From Rossellomorea orangium (GTDB lineage Bacteria > Bacillota > Bacilli > Bacillales > Bacillaceae_B): 64,000 nt of DNA. The stretch spans positions 72,009-136,008 of the forward strand of contig NZ_JAHWGH010000018.1 of assembly GCF_019334305.1 (NCBI RefSeq), in the 5' to 3' direction. Positions within the stretch are counted from its first letter, which is position 1, and every line of letters starts with the position of its first letter. Positions 20,352 to 29,388 of this stretch are shown here, piece by piece. The notes beneath the pieces are model-generated. The model was not told the DNA's origin and did no database searches. It saw only the letters and a program-made list of their open reading frames with translations. The position numbers and the translations under genes are program-made.

Positions 20352-20599
20352 TATGTATTCCTCCTCGTATATTTCGTCTCCCTGATATACTTGGATGTAA
20401 AAGGTTTGAATTCCTTTACAGTTCTTCAAAATGAAACATTCGAACTGACTTACGGAATAACGGGTGGATATTAATCCCTAGATTGAACCGAGAAATGCTG
20501 ATTTTTGTCTAACTATTGAATCGAGACTATTTAATCAGGTGAATTCCTCAAAAAAAGAGAAGCCGTAATGATCAGCTCCTCATCAAACCTTATGTTCTC

Positions 20600-22072
20600 T
20601 TATTGACCAAAAACACGTCCTTTATCATTCACATAAACTGTCTTGACCAGTGTTCGATTGAATGTATTCTTCCCCTTTTTCCCTGTTATATCAATCGTCA
20701 CATTATAGACGCCTTCTCCAAGTGACGGCAGTTTTAATAACCCTTTCTTTGGCTTAATTTTACTTTCTTTTATCTTACCATTCTTATAAAATTCAATTGT
20801 CATATCTTCTTGAATGCTCACATCACGATCCTTCTTCTTCAAACTGATTTGGCCCTGATCCATACTTACGCTCACAACATCATTCATCATACTATCAAAA
20901 GAAACATTCAATAAATATTTATCCAGGCTTTGAGAGTCAGATTCAAGAGTCCATTCCCCCGGAGGCGGAGTTTTAATCGTAAGTGTATGATGATAGGCTC
21001 CGTTAAAATAATCACTTTCATCCTTACTTACATTAAAAGAAGAATAAATTTTATTCTCTGGATCTTTCAGAATCAAACGGGAGGAAGGATTGTTGCTCAT
21101 CCAGTCAAAAGTGACCGAACTTGCACCCTCTTCCACTTGGATTTTCTCTTGAGTTTTCCCACTGTATTCCCCACCCCTGAAATATGAGTCTGCCTCATTA
21201 TTGAAGGATGCACGTTGAGTCAACGCTTTCGAGGAATTGATTGTTGTTTCGTTCAAGTAATCCTTAAATAAATTAAAGGTCGACGAACCTTCTTTAATGC
21301 TGTAGTGATTCCATCCCCCCACCTTCAATTCCGTTGCGTAAGGGAGTCTTGAGTTATTGACTGTAACCGCCCCATCATTACTTCCATATCCGGAGAGGTA
21401 TAATCCCCCCCAATATAGGGAACTTCCAAAGCTTCCCCACTTCGTTCCACCAAACGTATAGAATGGAACCTTACTTACATTGGCATTCTGATCCGTTTCA
21501 GACCGAAAGTAGCTCATATATCCTGTTTGCAATGAGTAGGTGGCATCATTCTTGCTGCCAAGGATGCCGGCAAGCCAACCTGCCCAGCAGCTATATGCGA
21601 GATCTGCCAGCTGAGATCCGTAATGAGGCGTCGAGAGGGTGATGACCCTTGAAACGTACGGGTAGGCGCCATAGTGAACAAGGGCTGACTGAGTGTCGAT
21701 GCCTCCTTTACTATGAGCCACGACCACCACTTTTTCTCCGTAATAATTGTATATGTCACGGATCTTCTGAGAGAGCAGTGCGCCGTTGTCCCACATATTC
21801 TTTGTTGGATACAAATCGATAAAAGCGGTTTCATAACCGTTTTGATAAGCGGTTTCATACATATTGTTTTCATTCCACCAAGTATTGGAAGAGCTGTTCA
21901 AACCGTGAACAAATAGAATCGGCTGCTTGGCTGGTGCCACATATGATGGACTCGTGCCAACATACCACTGACCCGGCACCCCTGAAGGGTCTTCAGTCCA
22001 GGAACCCGCCTGACTCCAGGATGGCAGTAATAGAAACAAAGCCAAAACGGTCATGCTAATCTTTTTGATCAT
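20600..22072 (-). CDS. Secreted lipase/esterase with beta-sandwich C-terminal region
   Basis: This 490-residue exported hydrolase has a signal peptide ending near SWSQAG. The alpha/beta hydrolase domain has oxyanion loop FVHGLNSSSNTWW, nucleophile motif VVAHSKGGID, acid in YGSNDGAV and histidine in GGWNHYSI. From about residue 310 the C-terminal part looks like extracellular beta domains, possibly for substrate or wall binding. The start has AAGGAGAGAGGG upstream. Similar Bacillus enzymes hydrolyse short-chain lipids. Confidence 0.83.
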   Translation of the reverse strand: MIKKISMTVLALFLLLPSWSQAGSWTEDPSGVPGQWYVGTSPSYVAPAKQPILFVHGLNSSSNTWWNENNMYETAYQNGYETAFIDLYPTKNMWDNGALLSQKIRDIYNYYGEKVVVVAHSKGGIDTQSALVHYGAYPYVSRVITLSTPHYGSQLADLAYSCWAGWLAGILGSKNDATYSLQTGYMSYFRSETDQNANVSKVPFYTFGGTKWGSFGSSLYWGGLYLSGYGSNDGAVTVNNSRLPYATELKVGGWNHYSIKEGSSTFNLFKDYLNETTINSSKALTQRASFNNEADSYFRGGEYSGKTQEKIQVEEGASSVTFDWMSNNPSSRLILKDPENKIYSSFNVSKDESDYFNGAYHHTLTIKTPPPGEWTLESDSQSLDKYLLNVSFDSMMNDVVSVSMDQGQISLKKKDRDVSIQEDMTIEFYKNGKIKESKIKPKKGLLKLPSLGEGVYNVTIDITGKKGKNTFNRTLVKTVYVNDKGRVFGQ

Positions 22073-22239
22073 ACCCTCTCTCCTTTTCCAATGTGATAAA
22101 CATGTAAAGTATATCGGTGGGGATAAAAAGATATGACTCACATTTCTAAATTGTGTAAAAAGCACTAACAGGAGAAAAGTACATCACCCAACTTTCTCTT
22201 TCAATATAGAAGGAAACATGCTAAGTTCTAAATACACAA

Positions 22240-22262
22240 CCGATATCGAAAACCGATATTGA
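22240..22262. promoter_or_regulatory. Candidate PadR operator upstream of padR-chrA
   Basis: CCGATATCG and CCGATATTG occur 11 bp apart between 22240 and 22262, close to the PadR start. PadR proteins usually bind inverted repeats near their own promoter. The assignment is inference from position and symmetry. Confidence 0.4.
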
Positions 22263-22287
22263 TTTCCGATAAAAAAGGAGGGTCTTT

Positions 22288-22593
22288 ATGGAAGAAAGAG
22301 TCTTGCGGAAATTATTCCTCGGATTCATTCAAATACACATTCTTCACCATGCGAAAGAAGAGCCTATATATGGCACATGGATGCTCGATGAACTGAAAGA
22401 ACATGGGTACAGCATCAGTTCGGGTACATTATATCCCATCCTTCATTCGATGGAGCAGGATGGATTGCTACTGAAAGAAAACAAAAATGTCGAAGGTAAA
22501 ATCAGAAAATATTATACAACCACTCCTAAAGGGAATGAGGTTTTGATTGAAGCCAGGAACAAAGCATTTGAGCTTTTTAAAGAAATAAAATAA
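22288..22593 (+). CDS. PadR-family transcriptional regulator
   Basis: This 101-residue winged-helix protein carries the PadR core with YGTWMLDELKEHGYSISSGTLYPILHSME (recognition region about 30-55). AAGGAGGG precedes the ATG. It lies 15 bp upstream of the chromate transporter gene and is probably its repressor. The short promoter region contains inverted sequence CGATATCGAAAACCGATATTG just upstream (22240-22262), a candidate operator. Confidence 0.85.
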   Translation: MEERVLRKLFLGFIQIHILHHAKEEPIYGTWMLDELKEHGYSISSGTLYPILHSMEQDGLLLKENKNVEGKIRKYYTTTPKGNEVLIEARNKAFELFKEIK

Positions 22594-22608
22594 GTGGGTG
22601 AATGAGTA

Positions 22609-23793
22609 TTGAACACAGCAAGTAGAATTAAAACATTAATAGAGATCCTTTTCATTTCAACGAAATTGGGTTTTACATCTTTTGGGGGGCCAGTTGCCCA
22701 CCTTGGTTACTTCCATGAAGAGTATGTACGCAGGAGAAAGTGGATGGATGAAAAAAGCTATGCCGATCTCGTCGCATTATGTCAGTTTCTCCCAGGCCCT
22801 GCAAGCAGTCAGGTTGGGATGGGCATCGGTATTATGCGTGCCGGCATCCTTGGTGGAATGGTCTCCTTTTTGGGATTCACACTTCCCTCGGTCATTGCCC
22901 TGATCCTGTTTGCCATCCTTCTCGTCGGAAGTGACGTATCCAATATGGGATGGATACATGGTTTGAAGATTGTAGCAGTTGCAGTGGTGGCTCATGCGAT
23001 TTTAGGGATGGCCGCTAAATTGACTCCGGACTTAAAGAGGAAGACCATCGCCCTCCTTGCTTTAGTGATTCTATTGATGTGGCAAACCGTCATTTCACAA
23101 GTTGTGGTGATTTGTCTATCTGCACTCATAGGGTTTCTACTATATAAGAACGAGTCAGCAGATGATGAAGTACGAATGGAGTTTCCGATTTCCCGAAAGA
23201 CTGCGGTCATCTCCTTATCCGCCTTTTTATCATTACTGATCGTTCTTCCCTTTCTGAGAGAGATAAGTTCATTGGAATGGGTTGCGCTCTTCGATAGTTT
23301 CTATCGATCCGGAGCCTTGGTATTTGGCGGTGGCCATGTTGTTCTCCCTCTTCTTGAAAGGGAGTTTGTTCCGACAGGATGGTTAACAGAAGAACAGTTT
23401 CTTGCAGGCTATGGCGCAGCTCAGGCAGTCCCCGGCCCCTTATTTACATTCGCCGCCTATATTGGTGCGGTGATAAATGGCTGGAAAGGCGGATTACTGG
23501 CAACAGTCGCAATATTCCTTCCCGCCTTCCTTCTCATCACCGGTGCATTGCCCTTCTGGGACACCCTTAGACGGAATCCCAAGATCAAAGGGGCATTGAT
23601 GGGAGTCAACGCTTCCGTGGTAGGAATTCTGATAGCCGCGTTTTACCATCCTATTTGGACTTCTTCCATCCTGGCACCGACTGATTTTGCTCTCGCAGCG
23701 ATTTTATTCAGTATGTTGGTCTATTGGAAGCTTCCTCCATGGATTGTCGTCATTTCAGGTGCACTTGGCGGATTAATATTGGAGTTGATGTAA
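22609..23793 (+). CDS. chrA: Chromate transporter, bidomain type
   Basis: This 394-residue membrane protein has two homologous CHR halves. The first carries GFTSFGGPVAHLGYF and the FLPGPASSQVG motif; the second carries FGGGHVVLPLLE and AVPGPLFTF. ChrA proteins export chromate or related oxyanions. Translation starts at a TTG (GTGGGTG upstream), 15 bp after padR, so the two form an operon. Chromate is the family substrate; the physiological substrate is unproven. Confidence 0.88.
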   Translation: MNTASRIKTLIEILFISTKLGFTSFGGPVAHLGYFHEEYVRRRKWMDEKSYADLVALCQFLPGPASSQVGMGIGIMRAGILGGMVSFLGFTLPSVIALILFAILLVGSDVSNMGWIHGLKIVAVAVVAHAILGMAAKLTPDLKRKTIALLALVILLMWQTVISQVVVICLSALIGFLLYKNESADDEVRMEFPISRKTAVISLSAFLSLLIVLPFLREISSLEWVALFDSFYRSGALVFGGGHVVLPLLEREFVPTGWLTEEQFLAGYGAAQAVPGPLFTFAAYIGAVINGWKGGLLATVAIFLPAFLLITGALPFWDTLRRNPKIKGALMGVNASVVGILIAAFYHPIWTSSILAPTDFALAAILFSMLVYWKLPPWIVVISGALGGLILELM

Positions 23794-23914
23794 CGTGCGC
23801 TGTGTTTCAATCATTTGGAATACACATGGTAGAGGCTAAAAGAAATAAAAGAACCGGGAACTTTCTCTAACGTGTTCGGTTTTGGAGTACAAAATAGTAA
23901 TTAGAACACATTTT

Positions 23915-23953
23915 AGAGACACAATTCTCCATATGAATTGGTGTCTCTTTTTT
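23915..23953 (+). terminator. Terminator downstream of chrA
   Basis: The hairpin AGAGACAC...GTGTCTCT with further AATTC/GAATT pairing ends in a long T-run. A weaker GAACCGGGAAC/GTGTTCGGTT hairpin lies just before it. Confidence 0.85.
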
Positions 23954-24087
23954 TATTGGCCTTTAATTTATATTAGCACAATAATAGATCGTGAAATGAT
24001 GTTCTTAAACTAACCAAGCAGGATAGTGAAAAAAGCAATAAGAGAAAAATTTGTAAAATGATATACTTATAAACAGGGGGAGATAAA

Positions 24088-24885
24088 ATGATTTTAGAAG
24101 ATAAAAGGAGACCAGATATGGTTTTGGAGAAGGTTATAAAGAAGATCAATATTCAGAGTGAGTACAAGATTTTTGTAGAGGAGTTTACAGCTAGCTTGCT
24201 TTCAGAGTTCAGCGGGAAGATTCACAGTATTTATATGTGTGGCTCCATTCCTAAAGGTACTGCTAAGCCATTTAAGTCTGATGCAGATTTTACAATAGTA
24301 TGTGAAAGACCAGAAGATATAGATTATGATAGAGTATCATGTCTGAAGGACCAGATTTTACAAAAATATCGATTCGTAACTAAGGTTGATACGGTTATTT
24401 GTTCACTGGATGATGTAAGAAGTAAGCCCAATGAATGGGGATTTTGGATCAAGATAATCTGTGTTTGTATACATGGTACTGATATTGGCGAAGAAGTACC
24501 GCCTATTCTTATTTCACCTGAGTTCATATTGGACTTGAATTCAGACACTCAAGAGGCAGTGGATCGCGTTCGCGGTTTTCTATCTAATGCCAATGATGAC
24601 GCATTGAAATCTAGATATACCAAAGGTTACTCAAAGAAATTAATTCGTGCATTATACTCTTTGGTTTTAGAAGATACAGGGGTTTGGCAAGATGACATTA
24701 CTAAGATGAAGAGTGCCATATCAGATTATTGCACTATTGATTCAGCTTTAGTTGACTATCTGTATTCGTGTTACTTGGATAGTAATGTAGATGTTGAAGA
24801 ATTTCTGGTGATTGCAGAAGAAGCATATAGTTATATCGAGAAGGCTTTAACTGCATTGGCTGCTTTCAGAACTTCCTCCGCCTAA
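24088..24885 (+). CDS. Nucleotidyltransferase-domain protein (aminoglycoside adenylyltransferase-like)
   Basis: This 265-residue protein has the pol-beta nucleotidyltransferase motif CGSIPKGTAKPFKSDADFTIV (about residues 51-71, catalytic aspartates in SDAD). A helical C-terminal half resembles ANT-type enzymes. GGGGGAG precedes the ATG. The substrate is unknown; antibiotic modification or a toxin-like role are both possible. The gene and its flanks look more AT-rich than their neighbours, which may mean recent acquisition. Confidence 0.7.
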   Translation: MILEDKRRPDMVLEKVIKKINIQSEYKIFVEEFTASLLSEFSGKIHSIYMCGSIPKGTAKPFKSDADFTIVCERPEDIDYDRVSCLKDQILQKYRFVTKVDTVICSLDDVRSKPNEWGFWIKIICVCIHGTDIGEEVPPILISPEFILDLNSDTQEAVDRVRGFLSNANDDALKSRYTKGYSKKLIRALYSLVLEDTGVWQDDITKMKSAISDYCTIDSALVDYLYSCYLDSNVDVEEFLVIAEEAYSYIEKALTALAAFRTSSA

Positions 24886-25061
24886 CAGCGAATTGACGAC
24901 ATGAATTTAAATTTCTATGATGAATTGGATAAATTGACAGCCAAAACGTTATCCAATACCTTTACACAAGACAATTTAAACCAACACAATTTCTATTTTA
25001 ACTTCAACATAAAATCCCATATATTAGAGAATATTTGTTAGTTAATATTTTTTAGTAATAG

Positions 25062-25090
25062 AAAAAACACAGTAAAATACTGTGCTTTTT
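25062..25090 (-). terminator. Terminator downstream of pssA
   Basis: The hairpin CACAGTA/TACTGTG with A and T flanks lies 45-70 bp past the pssA stop and can work in both directions. Confidence 0.75.
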
Positions 25091-25134
25091 CTGGTTTTAA
25101 CTTACTTGTGTTTTGTGTTTTCTTTTATTTTGTA

Positions 25135-25809
25135 TTATTTTTTGATAAAACGATAAGCCAAATAAGCTATATATAACGGGGTTGCGATGTAAATCAAATA
25201 TGGGAATTCCTCGTACGTACCCTTAAAAATGACATATAGTAATGCTCCGATGAATATCGTCACGATTGTACCATACTTAGGCAACGGGACTTCCTTCAAA
25301 CTCGGGATCCTGATTCTGCTTACCATTAAAAAACACATAGCCGTAAAAATGACCGTTGTTACGATATTCGGAATCCAGTCGCCGAATAATGTCAGAATGG
25401 CCAGGATTCCTCCCGCAGCTGTAATGGGGACGCCAACAAAGTAGTGCAGGGACGATTTTGGTGGGCTTGTATTGAATCTGGCAAGACGGTATGCCCCGAA
25501 TAAAGGGAAAAGGCCGGCTACAATGAATCCTAATAATCCAAATTGAAAAAAGTATGTATAGTATACAAGAAATGATGGCGCAACACCAAAGGTCACAATA
25601 TCAGCCAAAGAATCCAATTCCTTACCAAGAACGCTGTCTGCATGAAGCATTCTTGCAAGTCTTCCATCCATACTATCAAGCATCATGCCAATAATGATCA
25701 AGACCGCGGCATTTTTAAATTGTCCACTTGCTGCAAATCCAATGGATAAGAATCCACAGTATAAATTCCCCAGGGTTACCATATTGGGGATTTTTTTGGT
25801 TAGTTTCAT
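25135..25809 (-). CDS. pssA: CDP-diacylglycerol-serine O-phosphatidyltransferase
   Basis: This 224-residue membrane enzyme makes phosphatidylserine from CDP-diacylglycerol and serine. The CDP-alcohol phosphotransferase motif is complete: DSMDGRLAR ... GKELDSLAD (about residues 44-72). About seven or eight membrane segments follow. It is longer than the B. subtilis enzyme but typical of many Bacillaceae. GAGG precedes the ATG; the gene is monocistronic here, without the usual psd neighbour. Confidence 0.9.
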   Translation of the reverse strand: MKLTKKIPNMVTLGNLYCGFLSIGFAASGQFKNAAVLIIIGMMLDSMDGRLARMLHADSVLGKELDSLADIVTFGVAPSFLVYYTYFFQFGLLGFIVAGLFPLFGAYRLARFNTSPPKSSLHYFVGVPITAAGGILAILTLFGDWIPNIVTTVIFTAMCFLMVSRIRIPSLKEVPLPKYGTIVTIFIGALLYVIFKGTYEEFPYLIYIATPLYIAYLAYRFIKK

Positions 25810-26018
25810 TTTTCAGTCCTCACTCTGTCAAAGATTCTACTATTACTAGAATACCACTTTATTTATACTCATAAAGAAAATCGTGAAAAAAATCCAATGA
25901 ATCCCCTAAAAAAGTACAATTCCAATTTACATTCGATTAAATTAGACATACTATAAACTAAGAAGACCATTACAAATGAGTACAAGAACAAAATTTCAAC
26001 ATATTTGGTGATTTGAAC

Positions 26019-26465
26019 ATGATTAGAAAAAAACTGCGGGAATTAAAGTGCCTCACATTAAAGTTACTTCGTCTAAAGGACAATGCACATAGTATCGCAT
26101 TGGGATTCACAGTCGGTCTATTGATTAATTTTGTTCCATCCTTCGGCATCGGACCGGTCATCTCAACAGCATGCGCAAAAATATTCAAGGGTAACTCATT
26201 CGCTGGATTAGTTGGTGGTGTCTCTTTAATTTGGGCATTCCCCTTTTTCTTTTACCTGAACCTTGCAATGGGCCACCTCATCTTCCCATTGGATCCCACG
26301 AGTGATGTAGTAGGAGTGGGTCTGCAAATTGGGAAAGCCTTTTTTATCGGTATGCTAATCAATATCCCTATCTTCGGCACTCTGATCTACTTCATCATGA
26401 ATTCTGCAGTGAAAAAATACAGGGTAACAATGCTTACATTTGTACAAAGGAAATGGAATGTGTGA
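26019..26465 (+). CDS. DUF2062 membrane protein
   Basis: This 148-residue protein carries the DUF2062 signature (AHSIALGFTVGLLINFVPSFG, in part) and about three membrane segments with a basic N-terminus. The ribosome binding site is weak, and a TTG two codons earlier is an alternative start. The function is unknown. The gene is divergent from pssA, so a link to membrane lipid metabolism is conceivable but unsupported. Confidence 0.7.
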   Translation: MIRKKLRELKCLTLKLLRLKDNAHSIALGFTVGLLINFVPSFGIGPVISTACAKIFKGNSFAGLVGGVSLIWAFPFFFYLNLAMGHLIFPLDPTSDVVGVGLQIGKAFFIGMLINIPIFGTLIYFIMNSAVKKYRVTMLTFVQRKWNV

Positions 26466-26647
26466 AGATTTCTTTCTCCCTTTTAATTGAACATCAATTA
26501 AATAGTTGAAACCATTCCTCCCTCTTAACCGTATATTCTTATAGAAAACCTTTCGACAGATGACCATTTTTTCACTATTTCATCTTTCACTTTGTTATAA
26601 TTTAACTACTATAAGTGGAGCATGAAATGAGAAAGAGGAGGATTGAA

Positions 26648-26875
26648 ATGACTGGAACCATTGCAGTAATCATGATTTTTTCCATACCCATTCTCGGTAT
26701 CATTACAGACCATTTCCAAAAACAATCCAAGTATAAACAGAAAATGATAGAAGATGAACTCGAGCTTGAAAAATTGAAACATGAGAACTTCATCATCGAG
26801 ACTCAGAAAATGAGACTTGAATTAGAAAAAATGAACCTCGAAGATCCTAAAGAAAAAACCCATACTTCATTATAA
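26648..26875 (+). CDS. Small membrane-anchored coiled-coil protein
   Basis: This 75-residue protein has one N-terminal membrane segment (MTGTIAVIMIFSIPILGI) and then a charged helix (EDELELEKLKHENFIIETQK) with heptad-like pattern to the end. The ATG follows AGAGGAGG at 7 bases; an earlier in-frame ATG has no site. The promoter has TATAAT at about 26596. A terminator hairpin overlaps the stop. Function unknown; the layout recalls small PspB-like membrane effectors. Confidence 0.65.
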   Translation: MTGTIAVIMIFSIPILGIITDHFQKQSKYKQKMIEDELELEKLKHENFIIETQKMRLELEKMNLEDPKEKTHTSL

Positions 26876-26900
26876 AAACGCCACTATGGCGTTTTTATTT
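26874..26900 (+). terminator. Terminator of the coiled-coil gene
   Basis: The hairpin AAAAACGCC/GGCGTTTTT begins at the stop codon and is followed by a T-rich run. Confidence 0.85.
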
Positions 26901-26967
26901 GTTATGGGTAAATCCAGGCTTTTTTTCAAATTCGTAAGTCATCCTATCAAATAACCGAAAATACTTC

Positions 26968-26997
26968 TTGACTTTAACGCTTAAAAGCGTTTAAGAT
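26968..26997 (+). promoter_or_regulatory. phhA promoter with palindromic operator in the spacer
   Basis: TTGACT (26968-26973) and TAAGAT (26992-26997) are 18 bp apart. The spacer holds AACGCTT-AA-AAGCGTT (26976-26991), an inverted repeat well placed for a repressor or activator. A second half-copy, AAAAGCGTTTAAG, lies at 27279-27291 between the T-box terminator and the start codon. Confidence 0.65.
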
Positions 26998-27003
26998 ATA
27001 AAG

Positions 27004-27260
27004 CATCGTAATCATACATATTTATTAAGCTACGATGGAATTGCAGTAGTGGACTCCTCCCTGTTATAGAGAGCTGGTGTTGCTGGAAGCTGGCACATAG
27101 GAGTTACATGAATTACGTTTCCGGAGCTTCCTGTTCTTCGTTTGAACAGGACGGTAATTGTCCGTTATCAATTTGAGTGGTAAGTATACAAGCTTACAAT
27201 AAGGGTGGTACCGCGATTAATTTCGTCCCTGCTGAATTTTTCAGCAGGGATTTTTTGTAT
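27004..27260 (+). ncRNA. T-box leader of phhA, probable tyrosine specificity
   Basis: The T-box motif GGGTGGTACCGCG is at 27203-27215. It is followed by a terminator with CCCTGCTGA/TCAGCAGGG arms and a T-run (27227-27256). Stem I shows the AGAGAG and GCTGG features. The codon after the CTCC/GGAG helix is TAC at 27105-27107 followed by A, read as a tyrosine specifier. That fits an operon that makes tyrosine; the specifier call is moderate. Confidence 0.88.
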
Positions 27261-27324
27261 GATTTTACTTTGGTGCATAAAAGCGTTTAAGTGTTAAACA
27301 AATTAATTCTGAGGAGAAAATATT

Positions 27325-29055
27325 ATGAATCAATCTATTCCAAGTCATTTACGTCCATTTGTTGCAAAGCAGCATTACCATGCCTACACCCCAATCGACC
27401 ATGCAGTATGGCGATATGTTATGCGACAGAATCATCACTTTCTTGAGGACACCGCCCATGAAGCATTTACGGAAGGATTAAAATCATCCGGAATCAATAT
27501 AGAGGAAATCCCCAAGGTAAGTGATATGAACAGACATTTGGCCAAAATAGGCTGGGGTGCCGCGACTGTCGATGGATTAATTCCCGGTACAGCTTTCTTT
27601 GACTTCCAGGCACATGGAATTCTGCCGATTGCAACAGACATCCGTCAAAAATCAAATATCGAGTATACACCTGCCCCTGATATCTTGCATGAGGCGGCTG
27701 GCCATGCTCCGATCCTGTTCGATGAAACATACTCAACCTTTGTTAAACTGATTGGAAATATTGGAGCCAACGCTTTTGCAACGGAGGAAGAACATGAAGT
27801 ATTTGAAGCAACCAGACATTTATCAATCGTGATGGAGGACCCCAATTCCGCAGACGAAGAGATCTGTGAGGCGAAAAGGGTGTTAGCGGAAAAGCAGGAT
27901 GCTGTAACCGGGCTCTCTGAAGCAGAACAAGTTTCCCGTATCTTTTGGTGGACTGTCGAATTTGGTTTGATTGCTGGTTTGCATCAACCGAAGATTTTCG
28001 GTGCTGGTCTCCTTTCGTCAGTCGGTGAAAGCAAGCACTGTTTATCCAATTCCGTGACCAAGCGTCCATTCTCCATCGAAGAAGCCATTCAAACAAGCTA
28101 TGATGTCACCTCTATGCAACAGCAATTATTTGTATGTGAAAGCTTCGAACAACTCATTAAAATGGTGGAGAAATTCGGAGAGACATTGGCTTTTCGCAAA
28201 GGTGGTACGGAAGCAATTGAGAAAGCCATTCGATCTAATCAAATCGCTCACATAGAATTCAATTCAGGGTTACAGGTAACGGGGGTCTTCAAAGAAGTGA
28301 TGAAAGATGAGCTCGGTAAGGCAATTTACGTTAAGACAAGCGGTCCAACCGCGCTTTCTGCCCAAAATGAGCAGCTGGTACACCATGGAACGGATCGACA
28401 TGCAGACGGATTCGGTGCTCCGACCGGAGTACTTCAAGGTGGAACCTCTCTTGTATATAAAACTGAAGCTGATTTAAAGAAGCTAGGCATAGAAGTAAAT
28501 AAATTAATGCAAATCACCTTTGAAAGCGGTATTGAAGTTTCGGGACATGTGACGGACATGGTATTTCACCATGGACATATCATTCTCCTTACCATTGATG
28601 AGTGTTTGGTTACTTATGGGGATCGCGTTTTATTTCATCCTACCTGGGGAGCATTTGATTTAGCCATCGGATCTGAAATCGTTTCTGCTCGACCATATGC
28701 CGCTGATTATGATGCTTTTTTCGACATTAAACCTTCGGGCGATGAAGATAAGGACAGAGAATCTCCATCTCTTACACCACTTGAGAATCTGTTTGCAGAA
28801 GTAAGAGAACTGAGGGAAGTCTCCTTCTCTATTGATCTCATTCATAGCGTAGTAGGTAAATTAAAAGTCGAATTTCCTGAAGAATGGCTTCTCAGACTTG
28901 AAATACTTGAACTTCTTGAAGAGTATGAACCGGAGTCCCTTATAAAGCAGGAACTACTTAACGAATTGCTTGAATTAAAGAAACAAGATCGATTTGCACG
29001 TCTGATTGAAAACGGACTTGATGTGATCTACGATAGGAAAGGCGTCACGGCATGA
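27325..29055 (+). CDS. phhA: Phenylalanine 4-hydroxylase, long form
   Basis: This 576-residue protein hydroxylates phenylalanine to tyrosine using a tetrahydropterin, iron and oxygen. The iron-binding histidines are in HEAAGHAPIL (about residues 113-122), with the glutamate further on in the catalytic domain. The first half is the bacterial hydroxylase. From about residue 300 a long C-terminal extension of unknown function follows, as in other Bacillus homologues. Control is by the upstream T-box, and the stop overlaps the pterin dehydratase start (ATGA). Confidence 0.9.
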   Translation: MNQSIPSHLRPFVAKQHYHAYTPIDHAVWRYVMRQNHHFLEDTAHEAFTEGLKSSGINIEEIPKVSDMNRHLAKIGWGAATVDGLIPGTAFFDFQAHGILPIATDIRQKSNIEYTPAPDILHEAAGHAPILFDETYSTFVKLIGNIGANAFATEEEHEVFEATRHLSIVMEDPNSADEEICEAKRVLAEKQDAVTGLSEAEQVSRIFWWTVEFGLIAGLHQPKIFGAGLLSSVGESKHCLSNSVTKRPFSIEEAIQTSYDVTSMQQQLFVCESFEQLIKMVEKFGETLAFRKGGTEAIEKAIRSNQIAHIEFNSGLQVTGVFKEVMKDELGKAIYVKTSGPTALSAQNEQLVHHGTDRHADGFGAPTGVLQGGTSLVYKTEADLKKLGIEVNKLMQITFESGIEVSGHVTDMVFHHGHIILLTIDECLVTYGDRVLFHPTWGAFDLAIGSEIVSARPYAADYDAFFDIKPSGDEDKDRESPSLTPLENLFAEVRELREVSFSIDLIHSVVGKLKVEFPEEWLLRLEILELLEEYEPESLIKQELLNELLELKKQDRFARLIENGLDVIYDRKGVTA

Positions 29056-29345
29056 CGAAATTGAATGAGTCATACATTTCTCAAAAACTGAAGAACTTAG
29101 AAAAATGGCAGCTTAAAGAAGGAAAATGGATCGTAAGGAAATACCGTTTCAAGGAGTACCTTGAAGGGATAAGGTTTGTAAACCGATTGGCTGAACTAGC
29201 CGAGAAAGTGGATCATCATCCCTTTATTACAATTCAGTATAAGCTCATTATTGTAGAATTGACATCTTGGAATGAGAAGGGATTGACCGATGTAGATTTC
29301 GCTCTAGCAGAAAAGTATGATCAATTATTTGTTGAATTGAATTGA
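29052..29345 (+). CDS. phhB: 4a-hydroxytetrahydrobiopterin dehydratase
   Basis: This 97-residue protein regenerates the pterin cofactor of phenylalanine hydroxylase by dehydrating the 4a-carbinolamine. The active-site motif VDHHPFITIQYK (about residues 55-66) is intact. It overlaps phhA by 4 bp (ATGA) and shares its T-box transcript. Confidence 0.93.
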   Translation: MTKLNESYISQKLKNLEKWQLKEGKWIVRKYRFKEYLEGIRFVNRLAELAEKVDHHPFITIQYKLIIVELTSWNEKGLTDVDFALAEKYDQLFVELN

Positions 29346-29348
29346 ACA

Positions 29349-29384
29349 TAAGATGCAGTCAATATGAAGACTGCATCTTCTTTA
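29349..29384. terminator. Bidirectional terminator after phhAB
   Basis: An 11-bp hairpin AAGATGCAGTC/GACTGCATCTT separates phhB from the convergent GNAT gene. Confidence 0.85.
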
Positions 29385-29388
29385 TGAG

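Noticed and set aside
27743-28096. 117-codon antisense frame in phhA
   Set aside because: No start signal and opposite to a gene with clear catalytic motifs.
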